64,000 nucleotides of DNA from Galeruca laticollis (lineage: Eukaryota > Arthropoda > Insecta > Coleoptera > Chrysomelidae). A program made the translations under genes and the position numbers. This document shows positions 13,979 to 25,166 of the stretch, piece after piece. The stretch spans positions 261,055,709 through 261,119,708 of the forward strand of contig OY998175.1 of assembly GCA_963921935.1 (NCBI GenBank), written 5' to 3'. The notes beneath the pieces were generated by a model. It searched no databases, had not been told where the DNA came from, and saw only the letters and a list, made by a program, of their open reading frames with translations. Numbering within the stretch: the first letter of the stretch is position 1; each line of letters begins with the position of its first letter.

Positions 13979-13983
13979 ATATA
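13279..13983 (+). repeat. Ribozyme-bearing repeat, copy 2
   Basis: Nearly identical to 11644-12286 over about 630 bases with a handful of substitutions, then extended by a long (CA)/(TA) tail (about 13905-13983). It interrupts the mariner transposase at its start. Its (TA)n tail is the insertion site of the Osvaldo-like LTR element that begins at 13984. Confidence 0.65.
13761..13798 (+). ncRNA. Hammerhead ribozyme-like motif (repeat copy 2)
   Basis: Core CTGATGA 13764-13770. Stem II is GGTGA/TCACT, GAAA lies at 13788-13791, and GCTT gives the self-complementary AGCT stem III. Stem I is TCC (13761-13763) with GGA (13796-13798). With a two-base-pair loopless stem III, cleavage would need a dimer, as is known for minimal hammerheads of PLEs. 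Confidence 0.6.
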
Positions 13984-15351
13984 TTGAACCAGATATCATA
14001 GATCGTAAGAGAATTAGTACTATTAAAATATTTGCTAGTATGAAATATATATGAAAATAATATAATTTAAGAAAACAGGTAAAAAGGAAACACTTTTCTT
14101 AATTCAAACAACATATCAAGTAAAGATATATTAAATAATAACCTATAACAATATAATAAATAAGGAATTACCTCAATATTAACACAAAATATAGAGATTG
14201 CCTAACCAATGTAATGATGTAAATAAAGTTGCCTAAGACGAAGAATAATTTCCATATCATAATCAGCTGTTCATCTGGAATGAACACAAATATTATTATA
14301 GTTAATTCATTATAATCATTAATTCAAGAATAAGAACAAATACAAATATTGAATAGAATATAATTCAATAGATTTCATAGATAAACAAATAATGACATAT
14401 AGACAAGTGATATATGGTAAATGGAATAAACATAGAATCAATAAATAGTAATTTGTTAAAGTTTAGTATAAATAATATAATGCAAAGAGTTTAGACAAAT
14501 AACATAAGAGAATTTATATTTATAATTAATATGAGTGTAACAAGGATATACTATCAATAACAATATTGAATGATGTGATGATGTGATAGAAGTTTCAATT
14601 ATCTGATTGCAAAAGACAATATCTTATTGGTTATAAAATATGACAGAACAAATTGTGAATCAATAAATAAACTTTGGAATAGTGACCTGAAAAAGAACAA
14701 AAGACTGTTTGTTGAAAAAAGTAGAGAATCGAGGGGACGCTTAAAAAAGAAGGGAAGCTGGTCTCAAGAAGCGAGGAGTGTGTGTGATGGTGTTCCTGAA
14801 ATTTCAAGATATTCCCGGTTTAAGACATTTAAATCTATAAAGTACTATTAAATACAATATTAGTAATACTCACAGTCAATTGTATCAAGTTTTTCGGCAA
14901 GAATCTGCGAAATTTTCATCAATTTTGGTTTTTTGGAACTTCAGCGGAGTGATCCTGGTCTCCAGAGACTTTCATCCCAATTCAAGAGCAACAGGTCAGT
15001 GTTTTCTAAATCATTTATTGGCCAATAATCAGTGTAAAAACTCAAAATACTCAATTAAGTACTTAATTTCATAAATTGATAAACTTTTGCAAATATGATC
15101 GATCTAAAAAAGAAAGAAACAGACTTTATATAGTGAATTCATTGCATAAATCGTTAAAATTAATAAAAAGCCGAATTTTAAATAAATTAAAATATGTACT
15201 TACGCCACTTACGCCATCTTGTAATCGCATAAATCTGGTGATTGAAATTTCATAATGTAATAACTATGTCCATCTGTATATAATTCCTATATTTCTATCT
15301 ATGTATATATAACTATTTTCTTTCCACAGCAATTTGTATCATATATAACTA

Positions 15352-15395
<44 letters not shown>

Positions 15396-15869
15396 TCTTT
15401 TATGTTTTTTATGAACCATTTACTTGTCTGCATCGTCAAACAAACTATGTTTGTATAATATGAATAGATGCTTCTTACGTATCAGAATTGTTCGTTTTAT
15501 GTTAAAGCGCATGACTAGTTTTTCACGCATGCGCATTGATGAAATTATTAAAATAAATAAGTAGGTACAATATAACCATTGGCGTCGCATATTATTTTTA
15601 TCAAATATAAAATATTGCATTGAAAATTAAATCTATTTCAAATAATGTGTTTTCTTTTTATTTAAACAATTATAACAATACAATAAGCCAGGACTCAAAG
15701 AGAAAAAGGATTTCATGCTCCCGAACAATCAAATTAAAATAAATTACCAAACAAATATTAAAAACAAACTGAGCTAGCCAAACTAAACAAAAAAAATTCT
15801 AAATTATAAATAATATACATTTAAATTTCACAATAAAAGTAAGTATTTATCATTATTATTTATAATAAT
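13984..15869 (+). repeat. 5' LTR of Osvaldo-like element
   Basis: It starts TTGAACCAGATATC and ends in ATAATAAT; both ends match the 3' LTR. Compared with the 3' LTR it lacks about 110 bases near 14575 and has a longer internal TA run (about 15354-15392). It also has 19 extra bases near 15470. Frames inside it (14627-14851, 14880-15074, and minus 15420-15620) recur in the 3' LTR and have no recognised domain. An AATAAA lies at 15832-15837. Confidence 0.85.
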
Positions 15870-15889
15870 TGTCACCCAAAACGTGGGGC
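15870..15889 (+). other. Primer binding site, tRNA-Lys-like
   Basis: Immediately after the LTR end lies TGTCACCCAAAACGTGGGGC. It resembles the insect tRNA-Lys 3' end complement used by Osvaldo and related elements (a TGG-start, CCCAACGTGGGGC-type site) with several differences near its 5' end. The position is exactly where a primer site should be. Confidence 0.6.
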
Positions 15890-15936
15890 GTTGTAAAAAT
15901 TTTGGTTATATTTGTAAAATTTAATACTTAATTAAA

Positions 15937-17850
15937 ATGGCAAAACGAATGATGTTGAGAGATGGAAGGCAGGTAGGAGCAGACAGTGGTTCGGAAGAGG
16001 AAAGGGAAGAAAGAAGTCATGGTATGGGAGATTACCAAGCGGTATATCTGGAACAGGGACAACAAGCGGAAGGTGATGTACAGGAAGAAGGTATGACAGG
16101 AGATGGGGAAACTGTAGAACAACAAGAGAGAAGGGAACCACAAGGAGGAATGAATATCAGCGAACAACGGATGCAGCAAATCTTGAAGAGCATAAATGAA
16201 AACATGATGCAACAATTATTTGCTAATATGAACAAAATGGAGCAAAATTTAAATGGAAAAATAGACACTGTAAATGGAAACATGGACACAATGAGGGGAG
16301 ATATGAACAAAATGGAGGACAATTTGAATGGAAAAATGGACAGTATGAGAGAAGAAATTAGAGGGGATATAAACAACATCAATGGCAATATGAACAGATT
16401 AGAAGAGAAAATAGAAGAAGTGAAATTTGAAAATTGTGAGGAAATTGAAGATCTTAAGAAGACTAATGAAGAATTTGGAAAGAAAATTGACAAGGTGAGA
16501 GAAGATATGGAGGATCAAAACAAACATATAAGAAATGAAATTCAAGAAAACGGTATTAAAATTAGAGAGCAGATAGAAAATCAAATGGTAGAACAAATTC
16601 AAGAATTAGAGAGAGGAATAGAAGAAAAATTACCGGGAACGATCCAAGCGGAAGTTATAAAACAAACAGAAGATATAACGAAAGAAATGGAGTATATGGA
16701 ATTCAGGGAACAAACAATCGAAGAAATTATGCAAAATTATCAGCAAAACGCGGAACATAAATTTAAGGAATTAGATGTAAAGTTTCAAAAACAAACAGGA
16801 ACATGTGAGGAGAGGAACGAGCACATTGGACAAATATTTCATAAAGAACTGGGAGAAATGAACAAAAAATTACAGGAAGGCATGGAAGAAATTGAATTTA
16901 ACGTTAGGAGAAATGGAGGTGGAGTAGTCTACACGGGAAACATGGATATCGGAGTAAAGTTTGATGGGAATATAAATACTATTCATCCGAAGGGGTTTAT
17001 TAAAATCATTAAAAGCAAACTCAAAGGAATGAGAGATATGATGGAGAAGAAGATTTGTATTAGAGGGATGTTATCTGGACATGCCCTATTATGGTTCTGT
17101 AATAAGGAAGAAAGCATAAATAATCTGGAAGAATTTGAGAACCAATTCATGAATTATTTTTGGGGTGAAATTCATCAAGCGAATTTTAGGGAAAGATTGT
17201 ATTTTGGGAAATTCGATTACAATCGGAATAAAAATTCAATTGCATATGCTATGCAACTCTATAACATGGCACAATATTTGGAACCTGTTATGAAGGAGGA
17301 GGAATTAGTTTTATATGTCGGGAGACATTTCAATTCCGAAGTCTCAGAAACGATAGCCTTACACAACATAAAAACAATGGACAATTTATCTAGGTATTTG
17401 CAGAGAGTTGAAAGAAGTGTCCAAAATGGAAATGGTTTTCTTAGATATCAGAATGGAAATGGAAACATCAGAAATGATACCCGAAGGGATAATGGAAATA
17501 TAAGAAGAGATTATAATGAAAATAATGGAAATAGAAGTTATGGAAACAGGAACTTTGATGATAGACGATACCAAGGAAATGGGGAACAAAATAGAAATCG
17601 AGAGAGGAATAATGGAAACAGAGATCCGGAGAACTATAGGAACCATAACAATTTCGAAAGAAGAAATCAATATAGCAATAATAATAACAATCGAGGAAGG
17701 AATTGGCAAAATGGCAGAGAAAACCGAAACAATCCAGAACAAAACAGAAATAGGGAGGATGATAATAGGAGACAGGTAAACATGGTTAGACAGGAGATAC
17801 AGGTAGAAGAGTGTATTCCTGAACAGGATAACATAGCGAATTTTGCTTAA
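15937..17850 (+). CDS. Gag of Osvaldo-like element
   Basis: An intact 637-residue structural protein. Residues 1-60 are acidic and Gln-rich. About 70-320 form a long heptad-patterned coiled coil with internal near-repeats of a MNKMEDNLNGK type. About 335-490 is capsid-like, with the FDGN start and the GHALLWF and FENQFMNYFWGE motifs of Ty3-type capsids. The tail (about 500-620) is rich in Asn and Arg in NGN/NRN repeats and probably binds RNA. There is no CCHC zinc knuckle. The start is the first ATG after the primer site. The stop at 17850 overlaps the opening of pol by 19 bases. Confidence 0.85.
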   Translation: MAKRMMLRDGRQVGADSGSEEEREERSHGMGDYQAVYLEQGQQAEGDVQEEGMTGDGETVEQQERREPQGGMNISEQRMQQILKSINENMMQQLFANMNKMEQNLNGKIDTVNGNMDTMRGDMNKMEDNLNGKMDSMREEIRGDINNINGNMNRLEEKIEEVKFENCEEIEDLKKTNEEFGKKIDKVREDMEDQNKHIRNEIQENGIKIREQIENQMVEQIQELERGIEEKLPGTIQAEVIKQTEDITKEMEYMEFREQTIEEIMQNYQQNAEHKFKELDVKFQKQTGTCEERNEHIGQIFHKELGEMNKKLQEGMEEIEFNVRRNGGGVVYTGNMDIGVKFDGNINTIHPKGFIKIIKSKLKGMRDMMEKKICIRGMLSGHALLWFCNKEESINNLEEFENQFMNYFWGEIHQANFRERLYFGKFDYNRNKNSIAYAMQLYNMAQYLEPVMKEEELVLYVGRHFNSEVSETIALHNIKTMDNLSRYLQRVERSVQNGNGFLRYQNGNGNIRNDTRRDNGNIRRDYNENNGNRSYGNRNFDDRRYQGNGEQNRNRERNNGNRDPENYRNHNNFERRNQYSNNNNNRGRNWQNGRENRNNPEQNRNREDDNRRQVNMVRQEIQVEECIPEQDNIANFA

Positions 17851-20800
17851 ACCGTCCTTACGTACATAATATCATCTATTCATCGCGATATGAACATCCT
17901 CGAGAATTTATTATAGATTATGAAAATAATAGTAAAAAAGTAGAAAAACCTAATTTAATATTTATCCAGGGTAGATTACAAAATATTATTTGTAGAATTT
18001 TAATAGATACGGGTTCAGAGGTAACATTAATTAAACAGGATATAGTAGACAATTTGAATAAAGATGATATTATGATGATAAATACAAAGAAATTATCATT
18101 AGTAGGGGCGAATGATAAAAATTTATATTATACAAATAGTAGCATAGTCACAGATTTTTATTTGGGAAATATAGCTTATAAAATACAATTATTAGTAGTT
18201 AAGAATTTAAAATATGATGTAATTTTGGGAAATGATGAATTGAGCAATCACAAGATGATTATTGATTATAAACAGGGGTACATGGTATGTGAAGATAATA
18301 TAATAACTTTTGACAAAAAGGAAGAACAAGAGGTAGAGGAAAGACAATGTCAAGTAAATGAAATAGAAATTGTGGAAGATCTACAGGAACAATTTTGTCC
18401 CATACAATATAGAAAGGAGATTGATGAGTTATTAACAAAATATGGAAGACTCTTCAACAAAGAAGTATGCATTGCAGCAAAGTATATACATAAGTTGGAA
18501 ATGAACAAGGATATTAGTAATTTCAAAATAAAAACCTATCCCATTCCTTACAAGCTGAAAAATGAAGTATACCAGGAGTTAGAAAAGATGATACAAGATG
18601 GTATTATAGAAAGATCCAACTCTCCATATATAAGTGCGATAACATGTGTCCGAAAAAAGTCAGGTGAGATTAGATTATGTCTGGATGCCAGAAATATCAA
18701 CTCATATACTAAAAAACAATATGAGAGTCCTTTAAATGTAGAGGGGATATTTGGTAGGATTACAAAAGCTAACATATTCACGAAACTGGATTTGAAGCAT
18801 AGTTTCTGGTTGATTCCATTAGATAAAAGAAGTCGTCCATATACAGCATTTATGATTGATGGTGTAGTATACCAATTTTGTGTTGTTCCATTTGGTTTAC
18901 AGAGTTCGTGTGCAGCATTGGTAAGAACACTTCACACTGTTCTGAACCAATATGAACATTTTACATTGCACTATATCGATGATATATTAATATATTCAGA
19001 AAATGAAGAACAACATCACGAACATTTGAAGACTATATTAGCAGAATTGGAAAAAGCAGGATCAAAATTGAACATGGAAAAGTGTCAATTTTACCAAAAA
19101 GAAGTGCAGTATTTGGGATATATTTTAAATTCTACTGGAGTGAGAATGAACCCTGAACGAATTAGAACCATGAGGGAATATAAGACACCGACTAATCTCA
19201 AAACTCTTCGAGGATTTTTGGGAATTCTCAACTACTTCAAACGACTCATACCAGACCTCAGTAATAAGGAAATTCCATTAATTGAATTACTCAAGAAGGA
19301 AACGAAATGGAAATGGGATGCTAGAAGAGAACAAGCTTTCCAAGAACTCAATGAAATATTTTTACAAAATTTGCAGGTTTATCATCCTCAATATGACAAG
19401 CTATTTATTTTAAGAACAGATGCATCCATAGATAGATTAGCAGGAGTTTTATTGCAAGAACAAGAGGAAGGAGAAGTACCAATCAGTTTTATTTCCCGAG
19501 TAACGAAAAACTATGAAAGAAAATACTCAGTTACTGAATTGGAGATGGCAAGCATTGTATTTTGCATAACTAAATTACGTTTTTATCTATTAGGAGCCAA
19601 ATTATACTTGGAAACAGACCATTCAGCTTTAACAGCAATGTTTAAAAATCGTTATGCAAACAATAGGATACATCGATGGATACTTCTATTACAGGAATAT
19701 GAATTTGAAACAAAATTTATTCCTGGGAAAACTAATATAGTAGCGGATGCTCTTAGCCGTGAAACAGAAATGAAGAAGAAGGATCAACAATTCCAAATTG
19801 GCATAAATAGGTTGCAAAAAACTGAAGGTTTGTTTACTTTGGAAAAAATAATGGAGGATCAGAGAAATTTACAAGAATCTTGTAAAAGAGGAGCATTTCA
19901 AAACGAGGGAATTTGGTATAAGAAGATGGAAGATAGGGAAATTTATTTAATAACACCTGAATATGCTAAGGAAATTCTCAAACAATTACATGAGGAGTAT
20001 GGACATATAGGATCTCGGAAACTATGGATGTTGTTTAGAGAAAATTACACTGCAAAGAAGGACATATCATTGGTTAGAGAAATCTGTAAAATTTGTCAGT
20101 TGGCAAAGGAAAGAAACTATCATCATATTAGTGGACCAAAACCTATAATAGCACTCAAGCCTTTACATATAGTAGCTATTGATTTCATATCACAATTAAT
20201 ACCTAGCAAGCAAGGCAATAAACATATTTTAGTTATGGTGGATATATTTTCAAAATTTGTAAGAACTTTTCCTTGTCAACGTACCAATGCAAACACAGTA
20301 ATATCTTGTCTGAAAAATTTTATAGAAGAAATAGGAACTCCGGAAAACTTAATATTGGATCATGCTACTTACTTTGTGAGTGAAAAAGTCAAACGTTTGT
20401 GTAGAAATCATAATATTAAAATGAATTTCATAAGTATAAGAAGACCTTCATCTAATCCAGCTGAGAGGTATATCAAAGAAGTTGTTAAGTATTTAAGGAT
20501 TTTATGAAATAATAGACACAATTTATGGGAAGAAAATCTAAATCAAGTCGAGAAATTTTTAAATCAATTACCTAATGGAGTTAATGAAGAATGTGCACAA
20601 TTTATTTTGAAAGGAATACCTCCAGAACGTGAATGGATAATACAGAGAGAATGGGATATGTCTCAAGTTTTGGATAAAGTAAGCAAGAATTTGGAGAGAA
20701 GTGCTATAAGATTTATTAAAAGAAAAGGAAACAAAAATAACAAGAAGATTAGATTTGAAAAAGGAGATTTAGTCCTAGTAAGATCTTTAAGAACACCAAA

Positions 20801-20960
20801 GAAAGGTGAAAATCAATGTAAAAAGTTATTATCACCATTTGAAGGGAAATATGTAGTCGACAATAGTGATGCTCAAAATAGTTATCGCTTATTTTATCCA
20901 GGTACACAATTAGAAAGGGGAGTGTTCAATGTAGAACATGTATATAGATATTATGAATAG
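17832..20960 (+). pseudogene. Pol of Osvaldo-like element (PR-RT-RNase H-integrase), one nonsense codon
   Basis: The pol frame opens at 17832 in the -1 frame relative to gag, so frameshifted translation is likely. Protease active site DTG lies at 18006-18014. RT has its YIDD at about 18972-18983, with the characteristic FCVVPFGLQSS run before it. RNase H shows RTDAS, the ELEMASIVF segment and ETDHSAL. Integrase has the HHCC zinc region (HEEYGHIG, CKICQLAK) and catalytic D, D and E in AIDFISQ, ILDHATYF and NPAERY. A TGA at 20505-20507 interrupts the integrase core. The same frame then continues to 20960 with an integrase C-terminal domain (KGDLVLVRSL, LLSPFEGKY). Without that stop the gene is otherwise open. 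Confidence 0.85.
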
Positions 20961-21930
20961 ATGATGTTATGTTACGAATAATACTTAAAAAAAGGAAATG
21001 ATAGTCATAAGGATAGATTTAAAATTTAATATTAGGTAGTGTACAAAGTTAAAGTAGATATTAGACAGAGTTTTGTTTTCCATTTGGCAGCTGGTGATCC
21101 AATTAAATTCATCTCGTTTGTTTCTTCAGAACCTAAAAAAAAATATAAATATAATATAATATAAAGAAAAATTTATTAGGTAAAACTCATAATTAAAACA
21201 TTTTAAAAAAAATTTGAGTATGGCAAATCAATATATATAGCAAATAAAGGAAACAATTTATAAGAGATACTGGTTTTACATTGAATGAAACTATTAAAGA
21301 ATTTATGATAGAGGGGATAAAATAAGAATAACTCAAGTATCAAATAGAAGTTCACATTTTTTAAATAAGGAAATAAGATGTAAGTAATAAAGGATAGGAA
21401 AGGATAATAATGAATGATATTGATTAAAAATATAGGAGGTAATGTTTAATGTCAATTAGAATCTTATAGATTACTTGAAAATACAGGAAGGAATAAGGAA
21501 GTTGATATTGATATATATATGAATTTAAGAAATAATTAATTATATTGAATAATGAATATTGAAAAGAAATATGATATGAGGAGTATATAGAAGTATAATG
21601 TAATTACAAAGAAATAAGTTGATATATAAGTGGATGTTAGGAAGAAATGATAATAAAGAAGTATTATATGAAGTAATATTAAAAATATAAATTGACATTG
21701 ATCTTAATCAAGTGTATTTTAAGGAAAGGATTAGGAGACAGTTATTGAAAGAAATAGATTTTGTAGTAGGAAATATGTGAACAAATATTTGAGAAACAAA
21801 GTTAAAGAAATTAAGATTATGCCATAAAATTATTAAATTTTTTTTTGAATAAAATAAAATCAATCATTTATAATAAGAAAATTGAAATTTAAATAAATAT
21901 CCAGGGTATGGATATCAGTTAAATTTAAAT
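20961..21930 (+). other. Non-coding 3' region of Osvaldo-like element
   Basis: Nearly 1 kb of AT-rich sequence between pol and the polypurine tract. Osvaldo elements can carry an env-like third gene here, but no open frame, signal peptide or transmembrane segment is visible. Either it never coded or it has decayed completely. Confidence 0.6.
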
Positions 21931-21940
21931 TTGAGGGGAA
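21931..21940 (+). other. Polypurine tract (Osvaldo-like element)
   Basis: TTGAGGGGAA directly abuts the 3' LTR start, the expected place and composition for plus-strand priming. Confidence 0.7.
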
Positions 21941-23899
21941 TTGAACCAGATATCATAGATCGTAAGAGAATTAGTACTATCAAAATATTTGCTAGTATGA
22001 AATATATATGAAAATAATATAATTTAAGAAAACAAGTAAAAAGGAAACACTTTTCTTAATTTAAACAACATATCAAGTAAAAATATATTAAATAATAACC
22101 TATAACAATATAATAAATAAGGAATTACCTCAATATTAACACAAAATATAGAGATTGCCTAACCAATGTAATGATGTAAATAAAGTTGCCTAAGACGAAG
22201 AATAATTTCCATATCATAATCAGCTGTTCATCTAAAATGAACACAAATATTATTATAGTTAATTCATTATAATCATTAATTTAAGAATAAGAACAAATAC
22301 AAATATTGAATAGAATATAATTCAATAGATTTCATAGATAAACAAATAATGACATATAGACAAGTGATATATGGTAAATGGAATAAACATAGAATCAATA
22401 AATAGTAATTTGCTAAAGTTTAGTATAAATAATATAATGCAAAGAGTTTAGACAAATAACATAAGAGAATTTATATTTATAATTAATATGAGTGTAACAA
22501 GGATATACTATCAATAACAATATTGAATGATGTACCATGTAAATGTATCTATGTATAACCAATTTTAATTTATTTGTATGATGAAAAAACTCATAGGAAC
22601 TCTATAAATGAACTAATTATGTAAAAGAGTGTATGTATGAAATTTTTAATAAGTGATAGAAGTTTCAATTATCTGATTGCAAAAGACAATATCTTATTGG
22701 TTATAAAATATGACAGAACAAATTGTGAATCAATAAATAAACTTTGGAATAGTGACCTGAAAAAGAACAAAAGACTGTTTGTTGAAAAAAGTAGAGAATC
22801 GAGGGGACGCTTAAAAAAGAAGGGAAGCTGGTCTCAAGAAGCGAGGAGTGTGTGTGATGGTGTTCCTGAAATTTCAAGATATTCCCGGTTTAAGACATTT
22901 AAATCTATAAAGTACTATTAAATACAATATTAGTAATACTCACAGTCAATTGTATCAAGTTTTTCGGCAAGAATCTGCGAAATTTTCATCAATTTTGGTT
23001 TTTTGGAACTTCAGCGGAGTGATCCTGGTCTCCAGAGACTTTCATCCCAATTCAAGAGCAACAGGTCAGTGTTTTTTAAATCATTTATTGGCCAATAATC
23101 AGTGTAAAAACTCAAAATACTCAATTAAGTACTTAATTTCATAAATTGATAAACTTTTGCAAATATGATCGATCTAAAAAAGAAAGAAACAGACTTTATA
23201 TAGTGAATTCATTGCATAAATCGTTAAAATTAATGAAAAGCCGAATTTTAAATAAATTAAAATATGTACTTACGCCACTTACGCCATCTTGTAATCGCAT
23301 AAATCTGGTGATTGAAATTTCATAATGTAATAACTATGTCCATCTGTATATAATTCCTATATTTCTATCTATGTATATATAACTATTTTCTTTCCACAGC
23401 AATTTGTATCATATATAACTATGATATATATATATATATAAATTCTTTTATGTTTTTTATGAACCATTTACTTGTCTGCATCGTCAAACAAACTATGTTT
23501 GTATAATATGAATAGACTTGTTCGTTTTATGTTAAAGCGCATGACTAGTTTTTCACGCATGCGCATTGATGAGATCATTAAAATAAATAAGTAGGTACAA
23601 TATAACCATTGGCGTCGCATATTATTTTTATCAAATATAAAATATTGCATTGAAAATTAAATCTATTTCAAATAATGTGTTTTCTTTTTATTTAAACAAT
23701 TATAACAATACAATAAGCCAGGACTCAAAGAGAAAAAGGATTTCATGCTCCCGAACAATCAAATTAAAATAAATTACCAAACAAATATTAAAAACAAACT
23801 GAGCTAGCCAAACTAAACAAAAAAAATTCTAAATTATAAATAATATACATTTAAATTTCACAATAAAAGTAAGTATTTATCATTATTATTCATAATAAT
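21941..23899 (+). repeat. 3' LTR of Osvaldo-like element
   Basis: Matches 13984-15869 end to end apart from the indels noted there. It keeps about 110 bases (about 22535-22650) missing from the 5' LTR. It is followed by ATAC(AT)n, the other side of the TA-rich target. Confidence 0.85.
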
Positions 23900-24019
23900 A
23901 AATATACATATATATATATATAAATTTATAAAGTTATCGACCGTTACTTAATTATAGAATATTTCATAAATTTCGGGTATAGCGGTGTGTAGGCAATTAA
24001 AACTGCAATTTATCTAGTA

Positions 24020-24061
24020 TTCTCAATATTTCGCCATTGTTTAACAGTTTCTTCAGGAGAA
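24020..24061 (-). ncRNA. Hammerhead ribozyme-like motif, left arm
   Basis: Read on the minus strand: stem I TTCTC pairs with GAGAA (5 bp). The core is CTGAAGA, then one extra A. Stem II is CTGTT with AATGG around AAAC (two G-U pairs), then C and GAAA. Stem III is the palindromic ATAT, with cleavage expected after ATT just before GAGAA. All conserved core bases are present. Confidence 0.65.
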
Positions 24062-24605
24062 ATTCTACAATAATTAGTAATGTACATTTTAAAACCCATT
24101 AAAATTAACAATAAATAAAAACTTACAGAGAGCAACAGTTGTTTTGCCGATACGGGCACTAGCATCACAATACACACATTAAAAATAGATTATTATATAA
24201 TGTTTTTATTCTGCTGTTCTTTATATATTATAGTAAAAAGTTATAAGTATTTAAAAGTTGTTAATGTACAGAGTGACATGTTAAAAATAGTTAAAAAGAT
24301 TACAATAAATATTGCTCAAATGCTAAACTACAAACTTGATACTAACAATTTGAGCAATATTTATTGTAATCTCCTTAATTATTTTTTACATGTCACTCAG
24401 TATACTAACAACTTTTAAATTCTTATCACTTTTTACTGTAATATATAAAAAACAGCAGAATAGAAACATTTTATATTAATCTATTTTTAATGTGTGTATT
24501 GTGATGCTAGTGCCCGTATCCGCAAAACAACTGTTGCTCTCTGTAAGTTTTTATGTATTGTTAATTTTAATGGGTTTTAAAATGTACATTACTAATTATT
24601 CTAGA

Positions 24606-24650
24606 ATTTCTGCTGAAGAAGCTGTTAAACAATGGCGAAATTTTGAGAAT
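24606..24650 (+). ncRNA. Hammerhead ribozyme-like motif, right arm
   Basis: Core CTGAAGA at 24613-24619, stem II GCTGTT/AATGGC, GAAA at 24637-24640. Stem III is changed to TTTT and stem I is disturbed by extra bases, so this copy is more decayed than its mirror at 24020-24061. Confidence 0.5.
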
Positions 24651-24708
24651 ATTAGATAAATTGCAGTTTTAATTGCCTACAGACCGCTATACCCGAAATT
24701 TATGAAAT

Positions 24709-24711
<3 letters not shown>

Positions 24712-24747
<36 letters not shown>
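24712..24747. repeat. (TA)n tract between palindrome and PLE
   Basis: About 36 bases of TA repeats separate the palindrome's right end from the 3' end of the minus-strand PLE. Confidence 0.9.
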
Positions 24748-24751
<4 letters not shown>

Positions 24752-24798
24752 GTTACTTTTTTGGATTAAAGGTCAAATATACTTAAAAAAACATTTAA

Positions 24799-24839
24799 TA
24801 ACGACGTACGTTTCGACTTATGAAGTCATCTTCTGGTTA
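24799..24839 (-). ncRNA. Hammerhead ribozyme-like motif in PLE 3' end
   Basis: Minus strand: stem I TAAC pairs with GTTA. The core CAGAAGA has one change from CTGAAGA and is followed by one extra T. Stem II is GACTT/AAGTC around CAT, then GAAA, and stem III ACG-TA-CGT with cleavage expected after GTC. All other core positions fit. Confidence 0.65.
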
Positions 24840-25166
24840 ATAAAATAATCTAAAATTATTACATGTATAAATTAAAATTCTGTCAATATTTATAAAATCA
24901 AATTATACGAAAACAATATAAATTATTACCTTTCTTTCATTATTTCAGATATCACATGGAAGACAAAACAATTTCTGAACAGGTACATATTTATCACGCA
25001 TTGCTTGGACATTGAACTGAATACAAATTGGTCTCTCTATAGATTAGTTGTAATTTTTTTATCATAATTAATATTTTTCCTTTTTATACTTTATCGTTAG
25101 TACGGACAAATTATTATTTTAATGCTGTTAAATTTTATAGCAAAGTGCAAGAGATCAGAGCTAATA

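Larger units (their letters stand above)
13984..23899 (+). mobile_element. Osvaldo-like Ty3/gypsy LTR retrotransposon (9.9 kb)
   Basis: The order is 5' LTR (13984-15869), primer site, gag, pol (protease, RT, RNase H, integrase), a non-coding 3' stretch, polypurine tract and 3' LTR (21941-23899). Osvaldo affinity comes from the RT palm (a CVVPFGLQSSCAAL-like run before YIDD) and from a primer site resembling the complement of tRNA-Lys. The two LTRs differ by a roughly 110-base indel, a 19-base indel, a microsatellite length change and scattered substitutions, so insertion is not recent. It sits in a (TA)n tract. One nonsense codon in integrase is the only clear coding break. Confidence 0.85.
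23954..24716. repeat. Large palindrome with a hammerhead-like motif in each arm
   Basis: Two arms of about 370 bases (23954-24321 and about 24348-24716) are near-perfect reverse complements around a spacer of about 26 bases. Outer ends read ATAGAATATTTCATAAATTT and its complement. Each arm carries a hammerhead-like motif. No reading frame of note: the 72-codon frame at 24200-24418 crosses the centre and looks accidental. It adjoins (TA)n on the right. It may be a pair of PLE pseudo-LTRs in inverted orientation that lost the internal coding part, or a ribozyme-bearing foldback element. Confidence 0.7.

Noticed and set aside
14627..15074. Open frames inside the Osvaldo-like LTR, repeated at 22637-23144
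   Set aside because: They recur only because the LTR is duplicated; no domain, start context or conservation beyond that of the LTR itself.
16032..16602. Minus-strand frames opposite the Osvaldo-like gag
   Set aside because: Shadows of the gag coding strand; hydrophobic composition follows from the antisense of Lys/Glu/Asn codons.
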